Source: Pseudomonadota bacterium (GTDB lineage Bacteria; Pseudomonadota; Gammaproteobacteria; Enterobacterales; Enterobacteriaceae). Taken from it: a stretch of DNA of 7,850 nt. Positions 1-5,561 of this stretch are shown here, in pieces. The stretch is taken from assembly GCA_023454395.1 (NCBI GenBank), contig JAEYFY010000220.1, positions 1 to 7,850 on the forward strand. Direction: 5' to 3'. Made by a program: the position numbers and the translations under genes. Every line of letters begins with the position of its first letter. The stretch's first letter is position 1. The notes under the pieces were generated by a model, which saw only the letters and a program-made list of their open reading frames with translations, searched no databases and was not told where the DNA came from.

Positions 1-396
1 ATCAACGACAGCCTATTAGAAGGTGCGGTTGATGCATTAGAACGCATTGGACAAGTTTCCTCTGAAAATATTACCGTCGTTTGGGTTCCAGGCGCTTATG
101 AGTTGCCATTAACGGTTAAAGCATTAGCCGAAAGCGACAAATACGATGCAGTTATCGCGTTAGGTACTGTTATCCGTGGTGGAACCGCACATTTTGAATA
201 CGTTGCTGGCGAATGTAGTTCTGGTTTATCTCAAGTTGCGATGCAAAGTGAGATCCCTGTGACTTTTGGTGTTTTAACCACTGAAAATATTGAACAGGCT
301 ATTGAACGCGCTGGAACGAAAGCGGGCAACAAAGGTGCTGAAGCGGCAATGACAGCACTTGAAATGATCAATGTACTTAAAGCCATAAAAGGCTAA
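1..396 (+). CDS. ribH: 6,7-dimethyl-8-ribityllumazine synthase (RibH), 3' part; 5' end outside window
   Basis: Penultimate enzyme of riboflavin synthesis: it condenses 5-amino-6-ribitylamino-uracil with 3,4-dihydroxy-2-butanone 4-phosphate to give 6,7-dimethyl-8-ribityllumazine, the substrate of riboflavin synthase. The frame is open from the first base and gives 131 residues to the TAA at 394-396. Compared from memory with the 156-residue E. coli protein, about 25 N-terminal residues are missing. Visible family motifs are INDSLLEGA at the start, VPGAYELP (fragment residues 29-36), [14 protein letters not shown] (55-68) containing the catalytic histidine (fragment residue 64, about His89 of the full protein), and [12 protein letters not shown] near the C-terminus. 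An internal ATG at 103 is not the start, because homologous sequence continues upstream of it. nusB follows after 28 bp, as in the conserved ribH-nusB arrangement, so the two are probably co-transcribed. Confidence 0.97.
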   Translation: MNDSLLEGAVDALERIGQVSSENITVVWVPGAYELPLTVKALAESDKYDAVIALGTVIRGGTAHFEYVAGECSSGLSQVAMQSEIPVTFGVLTTENIEQAIERAGTKAGNKGAEAAMTALEMINVLKAIKG

Positions 397-424
397 TCAT
401 CTGTTTTAACTTAAGGGGAATTTT

Positions 425-838
425 GTGAAACCTGCTGCTCGTCGTCGTGCTCGTGAGTGTGCTGTTCAGGCTATCTACTCATGGCAATTATCCGGAAATG
501 ACATCGCGGATGTGGAATTGGAGTTTTTATCCGAGCAGGATACCCAAGGTGTAGATATTGCTTATTTTCGTGAGCTTTTAGTGGGTGTTGCCATTAATGC
601 AACACGTTTAGATAAGGCGATGGAACCTTATTTATCCCGCCAACTTGAAGAGTTAGGTCAAGTTGAAAAAGCAATTTTACGTTTAGCAATGTTTGAACTT
701 AGCTTCCGTGAAGATGTTCCTTACAAAGTTGCGATTAACGAAGCGATTGAACTGGCTAAGGTATTTGGTGCTGACGATAGCCATAAATTTGTTAATGGCG
801 TGCTTGATAAAGCTGCACCAACTGTACGTAAAAAATAA
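425..838 (+). CDS. nusB: transcription antitermination factor NusB
   Basis: Small all-helical RNA-binding protein. With NusE (ribosomal protein S10) it binds boxA RNA of rRNA leaders and takes part in the antitermination complex on RNA polymerase. The product has 137 residues against about 139 in E. coli. Recognisable segments are the basic N-terminus [15 protein letters not shown], the middle segment [18 protein letters not shown], and the highly conserved C-terminal part [19 protein letters not shown] followed by [15 protein letters not shown]. The start codon is GTG at 425; a strong purine-rich ribosome-binding site (AAGGGGAA, 413-420) lies 4 bp upstream and the N-terminus matches the family there, so GTG is preferred. 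The gene sits 28 bp after ribH, and a hairpin terminator begins 33 bp after its stop codon. Nothing in the sequence suggests damage. Confidence 0.97.
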   Translation: MKPAARRRARECAVQAIYSWQLSGNDIADVELEFLSEQDTQGVDIAYFRELLVGVAINATRLDKAMEPYLSRQLEELGQVEKAILRLAMFELSFREDVPYKVAINEAIELAKVFGADDSHKFVNGVLDKAAPTVRKK

Positions 839-871
839 CGTTTTTCACGTTTCCTCTATGGTAAATAATTC

Positions 872-898
872 AAGGCCGGTATTTCCGGCCTTTTGTTT
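872..898 (+). terminator. factor-independent terminator after nusB
   Basis: An 8-bp perfect stem AAGGCCGG / CCGGCCTT (872-879 with 885-892), loop TATTT, followed by TTTTGTTT. This is a classical intrinsic terminator shape. It lies between nusB and thiL, genes usually transcribed together, so it may only reduce read-through into thiL, or thiL may have its own promoter in the 43 bp that follow; no convincing promoter is visible there. Confidence 0.8.
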
Positions 899-941
899 AA
901 TAAAACTCGTTTAGTATGCACAGCTAAATAGGAAATAGATA

Positions 942-1925
942 ATGCCTTGTGGTGAATTCTCCCTTATTAAGCAATATTTCACTTCACAGCCTGTAAAACG
1001 AAAAGATGTGAGTACAGGAATTGGAGATGACTGCGCAATCTTGACGGTACCTGAAAAGCAGCAAGTCGCGATTAGTACCGATACTTTAGTGAGTGGCATT
1101 CACTTTCTTCCTTCTATCTCACCTGAAGATTTAGCCTATAAAGCACTTGCTGTAAATATTAGTGATTTAGCTGCCGTTGGTGCCGATCCTTCTTGGGCTT
1201 CATTGGCTTTAACGCTTCCTGATACAAACAATGAATGGCTTGAGGCATTTAGTCGCTCCTTCTTTGCGTTAGCTGAGTATTATGCAATCCAGCTAATCGG
1301 TGGTGATACCACTCGTGGCCCTCTGAGCTTAACAATTACAATACAAGGGCTTGTTCCACAAGGAACTGCATTACTTCGTTCCGGTGCTAAAATTGGCGAT
1401 TGGATCTATGTTACGGGTTTTTTAGGTGATAGCGCGGCAGGGCTTGCTGTATTACAAAATCGATTACAGTCGACAGAAAAAGAGCATAGTGATTATTTTG
1501 TTGCAAGGCATTTACGTCCTCAACCTCGTTTATTGCAAGGTCAAGCATTACGCCATTTAGCGACATCTGCGATTGATATTTCTGATGGGCTGATTTCAGA
1601 CTTAGATCATATTCTCACAGCAAGTGGTTGTGGTGCGCGCTTAAACTTAGATGCATTACCTTACTCACCAGCGATGAAAGCGGAAGTGAGCGAAGAACAA
1701 GCAGAGGTTTGGGCATTAAGTGGCGGTGAAGATTACGAGCTTTGCTTTACCGTACCTGAAATCAACCGTGGCGCTTTAGAGATTGCATTAGCGCATACAG
1801 GTGCAGATTTTCATTGTATAGGGCAAATAATGCCGATTGCTGAAGGTATTCGTTATTTACGAAATGGCAAAGATGTTTACCCTAATCTTAAAGGTTTTGA
1901 TCACTTTAGTGAGAGTAACGAGTAA
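942..1925 (+). CDS. thiL: thiamine-monophosphate kinase ThiL
   Basis: ATP-dependent kinase that phosphorylates thiamine monophosphate to thiamine diphosphate, the active cofactor; last step of thiamine diphosphate synthesis, cytoplasmic. The product has 327 residues (E. coli about 325) and belongs to the PurM/HypE/SelD-like ATP-binding fold. Motifs in order: GIGDDCAIL (residues 26-34, metal and nucleotide-binding aspartates), STDTLV (45-50), [10 protein letters not shown] (74-83), GGDTTRG (120-126), SAIDISDGL (209-217) and SGGEDYEL (260-267). The ATG at 942 has AGGAAA at 930-935 with 6 bp spacing, and the N-terminus PCGEFSLI fits the family. It follows nusB after a terminator-bearing gap of 103 bp. 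In E. coli pgpA follows thiL directly; here it does not, and the next gene is convergent. Confidence 0.97.
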   Translation: MPCGEFSLIKQYFTSQPVKRKDVSTGIGDDCAILTVPEKQQVAISTDTLVSGIHFLPSISPEDLAYKALAVNISDLAAVGADPSWASLALTLPDTNNEWLEAFSRSFFALAEYYAIQLIGGDTTRGPLSLTITIQGLVPQGTALLRSGAKIGDWIYVTGFLGDSAAGLAVLQNRLQSTEKEHSDYFVARHLRPQPRLLQGQALRHLATSAIDISDGLISDLDHILTASGCGARLNLDALPYSPAMKAEVSEEQAEVWALSGGEDYELCFTVPEINRGALEIALAHTGADFHCIGQIMPIAEGIRYLRNGKDVYPNLKGFDHFSESNE

Positions 1926-1939
1926 GGTTTATCTACACA

Positions 1940-1962
1940 AAAGGCGCTTATTAAGCGCCTTT
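1940..1962. terminator. two-way hairpin terminator between thiL and yjdM
   Basis: A perfect 10-bp stem (AAAGGCGCTT, 1940-1949, with AAGCGCCTTT, 1953-1962) and loop ATT lies 14 bp after the thiL stop codon. On the plus strand the tail is only TTT before GAG; on the minus strand the stem is followed by TTTTGTG, so it also suits the end of yjdM, 51 bp after its stop. A second, AT-only 8-bp hairpin lies at 1988-2008 and is too weak to call by itself. Confidence 0.7.
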
Positions 1963-2013
1963 GAGAATGCTGATAATATCTGAATGAATTAATAAAAGTA
2001 TTATTAATTTATC

Positions 2014-2349
2014 TTAGTTTTTCTTCACAAATTCAGATTTTAATTTCATTGGTCCAAAACCATCAATTTTACAATCAATGTTATGGTCGCCTTCCACTAA
2101 ACGGATACCTTTTACTTTAGTACCAATTTTTAGCATGGTTGAGCTACCTTTGACTTTGAGATCTTTAATCACAGTCACTGAATCGCCATCGGCTAATAAG
2201 TTACCGTTAGCATCTTTAACAATCAATTCATCGCTTTCAGCAACAGGTTCAGCATCGTTCCATTCATGGGCACATTCAGGACACACATACATTGCACCAT
2301 CTTCATAGGTGTATTCTGAATTGCACTTAGGACAAGAAGGTAATGACAT
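2014..2349 (-). CDS. yjdM: YjdM family zinc-ribbon protein (formerly PhnA)
   Basis: Small cytoplasmic protein of 111 residues, nearly identical in layout and length to E. coli YjdM. It was once named PhnA and linked to alkylphosphonate use because it lies near the phn genes in E. coli; its real function is unclear and no reaction should be assumed. Residues 6-26 form a zinc ribbon with two CxxC pairs (C6/C9 and C23/C26). The rest is the compact PhnA C-terminal domain, with [20 protein letters not shown] and later [19 protein letters not shown], ending [14 protein letters not shown]. An in-frame ATG eight codons upstream (2373) is rejected: the family starts at MSLP, and GAGAG at 2361-2357 lies 7 bp before the ATG at 2349. 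It converges on thiL and appears monocistronic. Confidence 0.93.
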   Translation of the reverse strand: MSLPSCPKCNSEYTYEDGAMYVCPECAHEWNDAEPVAESDELIVKDANGNLLADGDSVTVIKDLKVKGSSTMLKIGTKVKGIRLVEGDHNIDCKIDGFGPMKLKSEFVKKN

Positions 2350-2385
2350 AATAATACTCTCAAATTTTATCAAAATGGGAAGCGA

Positions 2386-2541
2386 TTAATCGTCACAATG
2401 AGGATAACACTTGCCCCATAAATTAAAGGACACATTATCGTTTAAGAGTGAAAGTTCTAAGCAATCCGCTAAAGGGTACTGCTTCTGATAATGTGAAAGG
2501 GCGATAGTATAATAGATTTGATGGAAATTTGCATCTTTCAC
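2386..2541 (-). CDS. possible small ORF, 51 codons, unrecognised
   Basis: An open frame on the yjdM strand starts at GTG (2541) and stops at TAA (2388-2386), 36 bp before yjdM. The product would begin MKDANFHQIYYTIALSHYQK, continue with QYPLADCLELSLLNDNVSF and end with WGKCYPHCDD. I do not recognise a family. In its favour are varied, protein-like composition, an amphipathic middle segment and a closing cysteine pair (C45 and C49, with C27 earlier). Against it, there is no clear ribosome-binding site before the GTG, another stop lies two codons upstream so no earlier start exists, and 50 open codons can occur by chance in AT-rich DNA. It may instead be a relic of a longer gene or part of the yjdM leader. 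Confidence 0.25.
   Translation of the reverse strand: MKDANFHQIYYTIALSHYQKQYPLADCLELSLLNDNVSFNLWGKCYPHCDD
2485..2513 (+). promoter_or_regulatory. candidate sigma-70 promoter, plus strand
   Basis: CTGATA (2485-2490, four of six matches to the -35 consensus), a 17-bp spacer and a perfect TATAAT (2508-2513). No gene follows on the plus strand, so a transcript starting near 2520 would run toward, and be antisense to, vapC. It overlaps the possible small ORF on the other strand, so one of the two is probably chance. Confidence 0.3.
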
Positions 2542-2671
2542 GGGTTATGACATAACGAATGAGGAAAAGTAGATTAGATATAGAGAGCTAAGTTGAAAAT
2601 AAAGACAAATAGAGGTGGTTTTAGTTTTTAATTAACTTATTGATATTACATTAATAATTTTATAAATATCA
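2542..2671. other. AT-rich intergenic DNA with no gene found
   Basis: Together with the two entries to its left, this fills the gap between yjdM and the terminator beyond vapC. I see only very short frames, such as a 10-codon ATG frame at 2559 on the plus strand, and no hairpin with a T tract. A perfect 10-bp palindrome CGATTAATCG (2383-2392), 34 bp before yjdM, is the only dyad near the yjdM start. Confidence 0.5.
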
Positions 2672-2706
2672 CTAAAAATAAATGCCCTCATCTTAAATGA
2701 GAGCAT
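2672..2706 (-). terminator. terminator downstream of vapC, probably the ancestral rbs operon terminator
   Basis: Read on the minus strand: ATGCTCTCAT, loop TTAAG, ATGAGGGCAT (2706-2682), a 10-bp stem with one A-C mismatch, then TTATTTTTAG. On the plus strand no T run follows, so it acts on minus-strand transcripts. It lies 83 bp after the vapC stop and only 30 bp after the stop codon of the displaced rbsR tail, where an rbsR terminator would be expected. Confidence 0.7.
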
Positions 2707-2735
2707 CATTAATAATAGTGTTAATCTTCTTGTTA

Positions 2736-2783
2736 TTATTTTATGAAATCTATTACCGAGCCACGCTCTATAAGTTTAGATAT
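2736..2783 (-). pseudogene. displaced 3' end of rbsR
   Basis: Minus-strand translation of this stretch gives [15 protein letters not shown] and a TAA stop (2738-2736). The intact rbsR ends [15 protein letters not shown], so ten residues are identical and in the matching frame. ERGS near the C-terminus is also present in E. coli RbsR as I remember it, so this is true RbsR sequence. It has no upstream coding sequence of its own and begins 5 bp after the vapC stop codon. The likely origin is the former end of rbsR, cut off when the vapBC segment entered; a partial duplication is the alternative. Confidence 0.75.
2748..2783 (+). repeat. direct repeat, outer copy (next to vapC)
   Basis: Positions 2748-2777 match 3557-3586 at 29 of 30 bases (2754 T against 3563 C), including 23 identical bases in a row at 2755-2777. 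The next six bases match at three, the differences all being A against G. Inside the repeat is a small dyad, GAGC-CAC-GCTC (2758-2768). Confidence 0.95.
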
Positions 2784-2788
2784 CTGAA

Positions 2789-3193
2789 TTAATGATGAGT
2801 CCAATCCTCAATTCTTAATCCATCAACTCTTTCAAATTCACGAGTATTATTTGTCACTACGATTAGCCCTTTACTTCTAGCATGGGCTGCTATGTGTAAA
2901 TCATTATCACCAATGCGTTTGCCTTGTTTCTCAAGTGTTGCTCTGATATCTCCGTAATGAAAAGTGGCTAACTCATCGTAAGATAAAACAGTGAGTCGAG
3001 AAACAAAGTCGTTAACTGTAGCTAAGTTTTTAGTTGAATTTAAACTTTTTTCAGCACCAAAAACTAGCTCGGCGAGTGTGATTGTAGAAATAGCTAATTG
3101 TTCAGCATGTTGATTGAATTTCGGTAGCAAAAACTCAGGTCTGCGTTTAATGGTAAATATAACGATGTTTGTATCTAACAGGTATTTAATCAT
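2789..3193 (-). CDS. vapC: VapC toxin, PIN-domain ribonuclease
   Basis: Toxin of a type II toxin-antitoxin pair. Enteric VapC toxins of this type are known to cleave initiator tRNA in the anticodon stem-loop and so stop translation; the same target is inferred here. The protein has 134 residues and is one PIN domain. The acidic metal-binding residues are present: D7 in LLDTN, E42 in TLAELVFG, D98 in GDNDLHIAAHA, and the closing VTNNTREFERV segment with E119. Nothing suggests inactivation. The start ATG at 3193 is chosen because the family begins MIKYLLDTN; a start 18 codons upstream would lie deep inside vapB. It overlaps vapB by 8 bp (3186-3193), which suggests coupled translation. The toxin is held by VapB, and the complex would repress the operon. 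Confidence 0.94.
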   Translation of the reverse strand: MIKYLLDTNIVIFTIKRRPEFLLPKFNQHAEQLAISTITLAELVFGAEKSLNSTKNLATVNDFVSRLTVLSYDELATFHYGDIRATLEKQGKRIGDNDLHIAAHARSKGLIVVTNNTREFERVDGLRIEDWTHH

Positions 3194-3428
3194 CAAAGGA
3201 TTCTCTTTCACTTGTGACTTGATCAGGTCTTTCAGATAAAAAATCATCTGTTACAGACTGATCTGATAAGAAAAAGCTATCCCATGCATTTTGTATAGGT
3301 GTGATTATTCTTTCTTTTCCTTTGACGCGAACAAAAACTTCTTTTACGTCATCAGGAAATCGAGTCTCAGCGGGTAAACGAACATTTTGTGTTCTATTGC
3401 TCATAAATACTTTGCCATGCTGGATCAT
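3186..3428 (-). CDS. vapB: VapB antitoxin, AbrB-like
   Basis: Antitoxin of 80 residues that neutralises VapC and, with it, binds the operon's operator. The N-terminal half (about residues 5-50) is the swapped-hairpin AbrB/VagC DNA-binding domain, shown by KVFMSNRTQNVRLP and ERIITP. The C-terminal half, WDSFF...SDQSVTDDFLSERPDQVTS, is the acidic flexible part expected to wrap the toxin; it ends ERESFDD, as in related enteric antitoxins. The ATG at 3428 is chosen over a TTG at 3446: a strong TAGGAG ribosome-binding site lies 8 bp upstream of the ATG, and the TTG would place that site inside the coding region. It is first gene of the vapBC operon and overlaps vapC by 8 bp. A promoter and operator lie directly upstream. 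Confidence 0.93.
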   Translation of the reverse strand: MIQHGKVFMSNRTQNVRLPAETRFPDDVKEVFVRVKGKERIITPIQNAWDSFFLSDQSVTDDFLSERPDQVTSERESFDD

Positions 3429-3449
3429 AGTAATAGCTCCTATCAATTA

Positions 3450-3476
3450 CTGCTATATAGCATAAGTATATAGCAG
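3450..3476. promoter_or_regulatory. vapBC operator palindrome
   Basis: A perfect 10-bp inverted repeat, CTGCTATATA (3450-3459) and TATATAGCAG (3467-3476), separated by 7 bp. It lies 22 bp before vapB and covers the -10 box of the promoter below. VapB-type antitoxins, with VapC, bind such palindromes to repress their own operon; the binding is inferred from position and symmetry. Confidence 0.75.
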
Positions 3477-3493
3477 TTTTAATAGGATACCAA
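3465..3493 (-). promoter_or_regulatory. vapBC promoter
   Basis: Minus-strand TTGGTA (3493-3488), a 17-bp spacer and TATACT (3470-3465). Each box matches four or five of six consensus bases. Transcription would begin near 3458, about 30 bp before the vapB ATG. The -10 box lies in the right half of the operator palindrome, so a bound repressor would block polymerase. Confidence 0.7.
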
Positions 3494-3544
3494 ACATGTT
3501 GTATTTAATATATACATATCCTAATAACTTATTAATATAATAGG

Positions 3545-4552
3545 TTATTTTCTATGATCTATCACCGAGCCACGCTCTATAAGTTTGGGTGTAAGCACCA
3601 GAACATTATCATCAGCATCGATATTTTCCATGCGATGTAATAATTGGCTGACAGCGAGTTTTCCCAATTCATCTTTAGGTTGGTGAATAGTCGAAAGCGG
3701 TGGGATCATATAAGAGGCTAGGTCGATATCGTCATAACCCATGACGGAAATATCATCTGGGACACACAACCCTTTTTGATAAATGGCTTGATAAGCACCA
3801 ACTGCCATCGCGTCATTACAGGTAAAAACAGCTTGCGGTAAGACAGAAAGTGAGAGTAATTTTTGCATTGCGTTAAATCCACCTGCAAATTCAAAATCAC
3901 TGGTCAGCACAAACTCTTCTCGAATAGCTAATCCCGCTTTTTGCATCGCATTGTAATAACCTTGCAAACGATGTCTTGCCGGGAGTTTATCTTGCGGACC
4001 TGCAATACAGGCTATTTCAGTAAAGCCTTTTTCAATCAGATAATGGGTTGCGATTTCTCCTCCGAGCAAAGAGTTATCTTGAATAATATCTCCCCCGTAT
4101 TCAAACGGGGACCAATCCATCATAACCATAGGTAAACGAGGATAACGATTTAGCACTTCATGAGAAGGCGCTCTGGCTTCTGTTGACATCAATAATAAGC
4201 CATCAACACGTTTTTGTAGCAAGGTTTCAAGGCTACTATCCATGCGCTCGTAATCACCTTCGGTGTTACATAAAATAAGGCTATAACCTTTTTCGTAACA
4301 ACTGCGTTCAACACCGCGAACAACTTCTGCATAGAACGGGTTACTACTGGCTGTTACTAACATTCCAATAGTGTGAGTACAGTTCATTTTTAAACTGCGT
4401 GCTAAAGCAGAAGGCGCGTAATTTAAGGTTTCGATAGCGTCGTTAACCTTTTTACGAATACCTTCGCTAACATAACGATTGTTATTGATAACGTGAGAAA
4501 CAGTTGATGTCGAAACGCCCGCCAAACGGGCGACATCTTTCATTGTTGCCAA
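3545..4552 (-). CDS. rbsR: ribose operon repressor RbsR, LacI family
   Basis: Dimeric LacI-family repressor that binds the rbs operator and is released by ribose. The 335-residue product has an N-terminal helix-turn-helix (residues about 4-25, [20 protein letters not shown]), the hinge helix with [11 protein letters not shown] (45-55), and a periplasmic-binding-protein-like sugar domain from about 60 onward, with [48 protein letters not shown] and [10 protein letters not shown]. The proposed start is TTG at 4552, four bases after the rbsK stop, giving [10 protein letters not shown] as in E. coli; a weak GAGCGAG lies at a suitable distance. ATG at 4543 is the alternative. The C-terminus is about five residues longer than I remember for E. 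coli, and it lies in the direct repeat, so the last codons may have been replaced by the vapBC insertion. As last rbs gene it forms a feedback loop. Confidence 0.95.
   Translation of the reverse strand: MATMKDVARLAGVSTSTVSHVINNNRYVSEGIRKKVNDAIETLNYAPSALARSLKMNCTHTIGMLVTASSNPFYAEVVRGVERSCYEKGYSLILCNTEGDYERMDSSLETLLQKRVDGLLLMSTEARAPSHEVLNRYPRLPMVMMDWSPFEYGGDIIQDNSLLGGEIATHYLIEKGFTEIACIAGPQDKLPARHRLQGYYNAMQKAGLAIREEFVLTSDFEFAGGFNAMQKLLSLSVLPQAVFTCNDAMAVGAYQAIYQKGLCVPDDISVMGYDDIDLASYMIPPLSTIHQPKDELGKLAVSQLLHRMENIDADDNVLVLTPKLIERGSVIDHRK
3557..3592 (+). repeat. direct repeat, inner copy (3' end of intact rbsR)
   Basis: Partner of 2748-2783, same orientation, 809 bp away. Here it encodes the last residues of the intact RbsR. 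Unlike the outer copy it is not followed by a convincing terminator: the 50-60 bp before the vapB promoter region contain only weak AT-rich dyads. Confidence 0.95.
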
Positions 4553-4556
4553 AGTA

Positions 4557-5483
4557 CTATGCTCGCTCTGCTAAAAATGATCCGATTTCATGACGCCAAG
4601 GAACAGAAGATTGCGCACCATGACGTGTAACTGCAATTGCTGCTGCTGCGTGAGCAAAACGGATAGCCTCAACGGAAGGTTGCCCTTCTAATATTGCAGT
4701 GACAAATGCACCGTTAAATGTATCACCTGCGGCAATGGTATCAACAGCATCGACACGAAATCCAGGAATTATCATGCCTTGCCCATGTTCACTAAACCAT
4801 ACGCCACGGCTACCCAAAGTGATAAGCACTTGTTTGATACCTTTACGATGTAAAATTTCGGCCGCTTTTGCTGCACCCGCTTCATCATGCACAGAAACGC
4901 CTGTTAATATTTCGGCTTCCGTCTCATTTGGAGTGATAACATCAATAAAACTCAGAAATTCATCAGATAAAGGTTGTGCTGGTGCGGGATTTAAAATGAC
5001 TTTAGTTTGATGTGATTTTGCCAGTTTTGCGGCTTCAAAAACAGTCTCTAACGGTGATTCTAATTGCATCAGTAAGGCATCAGCATGCTCTACAACATGA
5101 TGATACTGCTGAAAATGTGTAGGCGTTAGTGCACCATTCGCACCTGCAACAATGCTAATTACGTTTTCACCTTGCTCATTAACAAGGATCATCGCAACAC
5201 CCGTTGGTGTCTGCGGAATAATACTAATTGCATCAATATGAATATTATCTGTTTTAAGCTGAGAGATTATTTCACTACCAATTGCATCATCACCGACACA
5301 AGCAATAAAGGTAATATCAGCGCCACTTCGACCACAAGCCACAGCTTGATTTGCACCTTTACCACCAAAGGCTATTTTGTATTGATGACCAATAATGGTT
5401 TCACCGGGTTTTGGAAATTGTGAAATATTCATAATGTGGTCAACATTGATGCTACCTAGAACAGCAAGGCGAGGTGTTGTCAT
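4557..5483 (-). CDS. rbsK: ribokinase RbsK
   Basis: Cytoplasmic kinase of the PfkB family; it converts ribose and ATP to ribose 5-phosphate, which feeds the pentose phosphate pathway and nucleotide synthesis. The product has 308 residues (E. coli about 309). Features in order: GSINVDHI (10-17), the PfkB signature [10 protein letters not shown] (39-48), LNPAPA (164-169), the nucleotide-site segment TPNETEAE (184-191), ITLGSRGVW (221-229) and the anion hole with catalytic base, [12 protein letters not shown], where the base is D254. The ATG at 5483 has AAGGA (5496-5492) 8 bp upstream. Its TAG stop is 4 bp before rbsR, so the two genes are tightly linked. A 78-bp gap containing a hairpin separates it from rbsB. 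Confidence 0.97.
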   Translation of the reverse strand: MTTPRLAVLGSINVDHIMNISQFPKPGETIIGHQYKIAFGGKGANQAVACGRSGADITFIACVGDDAIGSEIISQLKTDNIHIDAISIIPQTPTGVAMILVNEQGENVISIVAGANGALTPTHFQQYHHVVEHADALLMQLESPLETVFEAAKLAKSHQTKVILNPAPAQPLSDEFLSFIDVITPNETEAEILTGVSVHDEAGAAKAAEILHRKGIKQVLITLGSRGVWFSEHGQGMIIPGFRVDAVDTIAAGDTFNGAFVTAILEGQPSVEAIRFAHAAAAIAVTRHGAQSSVPWRHEIGSFLAERA

Positions 5484-5523
5484 AGCCTTTATCCTTGTGA
5501 AAACGTGTTTTAATGATTAAAAC

Positions 5524-5551
5524 TACCACGGAGCAATATCACTCCGTGGTA
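5524..5551 (-). terminator. hairpin after rbsB, partial terminator or mRNA stabiliser
   Basis: A perfect 10-bp stem, TACCACGGAG (5551-5542 on the minus strand) with CTCCGTGGTA (5533-5524), and an 8-base loop, begins 10 bp after the rbsB stop codon. On the minus strand GTTTTAATC follows. Because rbsK and rbsR continue on the same strand, complete termination is unlikely; such hairpins often raise the amount of binding-protein mRNA relative to later genes. Confidence 0.7.
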
Positions 5552-5561
5552 TTTATTGTTG

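Larger units (their letters stand above)
2778..3586. mobile_element. putative 809-bp vapBC islet inserted in the rbsR 3' end
   Basis: The segment between equivalent points of two direct repeats of the rbsR 3' end contains the vapBC operon, its promoter and operator, and a new set of final rbsR codons. This matches the pattern left by site-specific integration into the 3' end of a gene, where the element restores the gene end and displaces the original. It carries no integrase, transposase or terminal inverted repeats, so it is either mobilised in trans, a remnant of a larger element, or the result of homologous exchange. Seen: the repeats and contents. Inferred: insertion and its direction. 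Confidence 0.5.

Noticed and set aside
693..914. 73-codon plus-strand frame across the end of nusB
   Set aside because: It is nusB sequence read in another frame, runs through the terminator and resembles no family.
2350..2373. Eight-codon N-terminal extension of yjdM from the ATG at 2373
   Set aside because: The family starts at MSLP, and GAGAG is placed correctly for the ATG at 2349; the extension would include that site.
2704..2797. Inverted 10-bp pair CATCATTAAT (2704-2713) and ATTAATGATG (2788-2797) around the displaced rbsR tail
   Set aside because: Low-complexity AT-rich words; one lies in the vapC stop region and the other beside a terminator stem, and the arms are far apart. Probably chance.
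3194..3247. Eighteen-codon N-terminal extension of vapC
   Set aside because: PIN-domain toxins of this type begin MxKYLLDTN; the extension lies inside vapB in another frame.
3429..3446. TTG start for vapB at 3446
   Set aside because: The TAGGAG ribosome-binding site lies between this TTG and the ATG at 3428.
3483..3523. Seven-bp inverted pair TAGGATA / TATCCTA between rbsR and vapB
   Set aside because: The arms are short and 27 bp apart with no T tract, so neither an rbsR terminator nor an operator is supported.
4699..5423. Plus-strand frames of 103 and 83 codons opposite rbsK
   Set aside because: They are antisense shadows of a clear ribokinase gene with no ribosome-binding sites or recognisable motifs.
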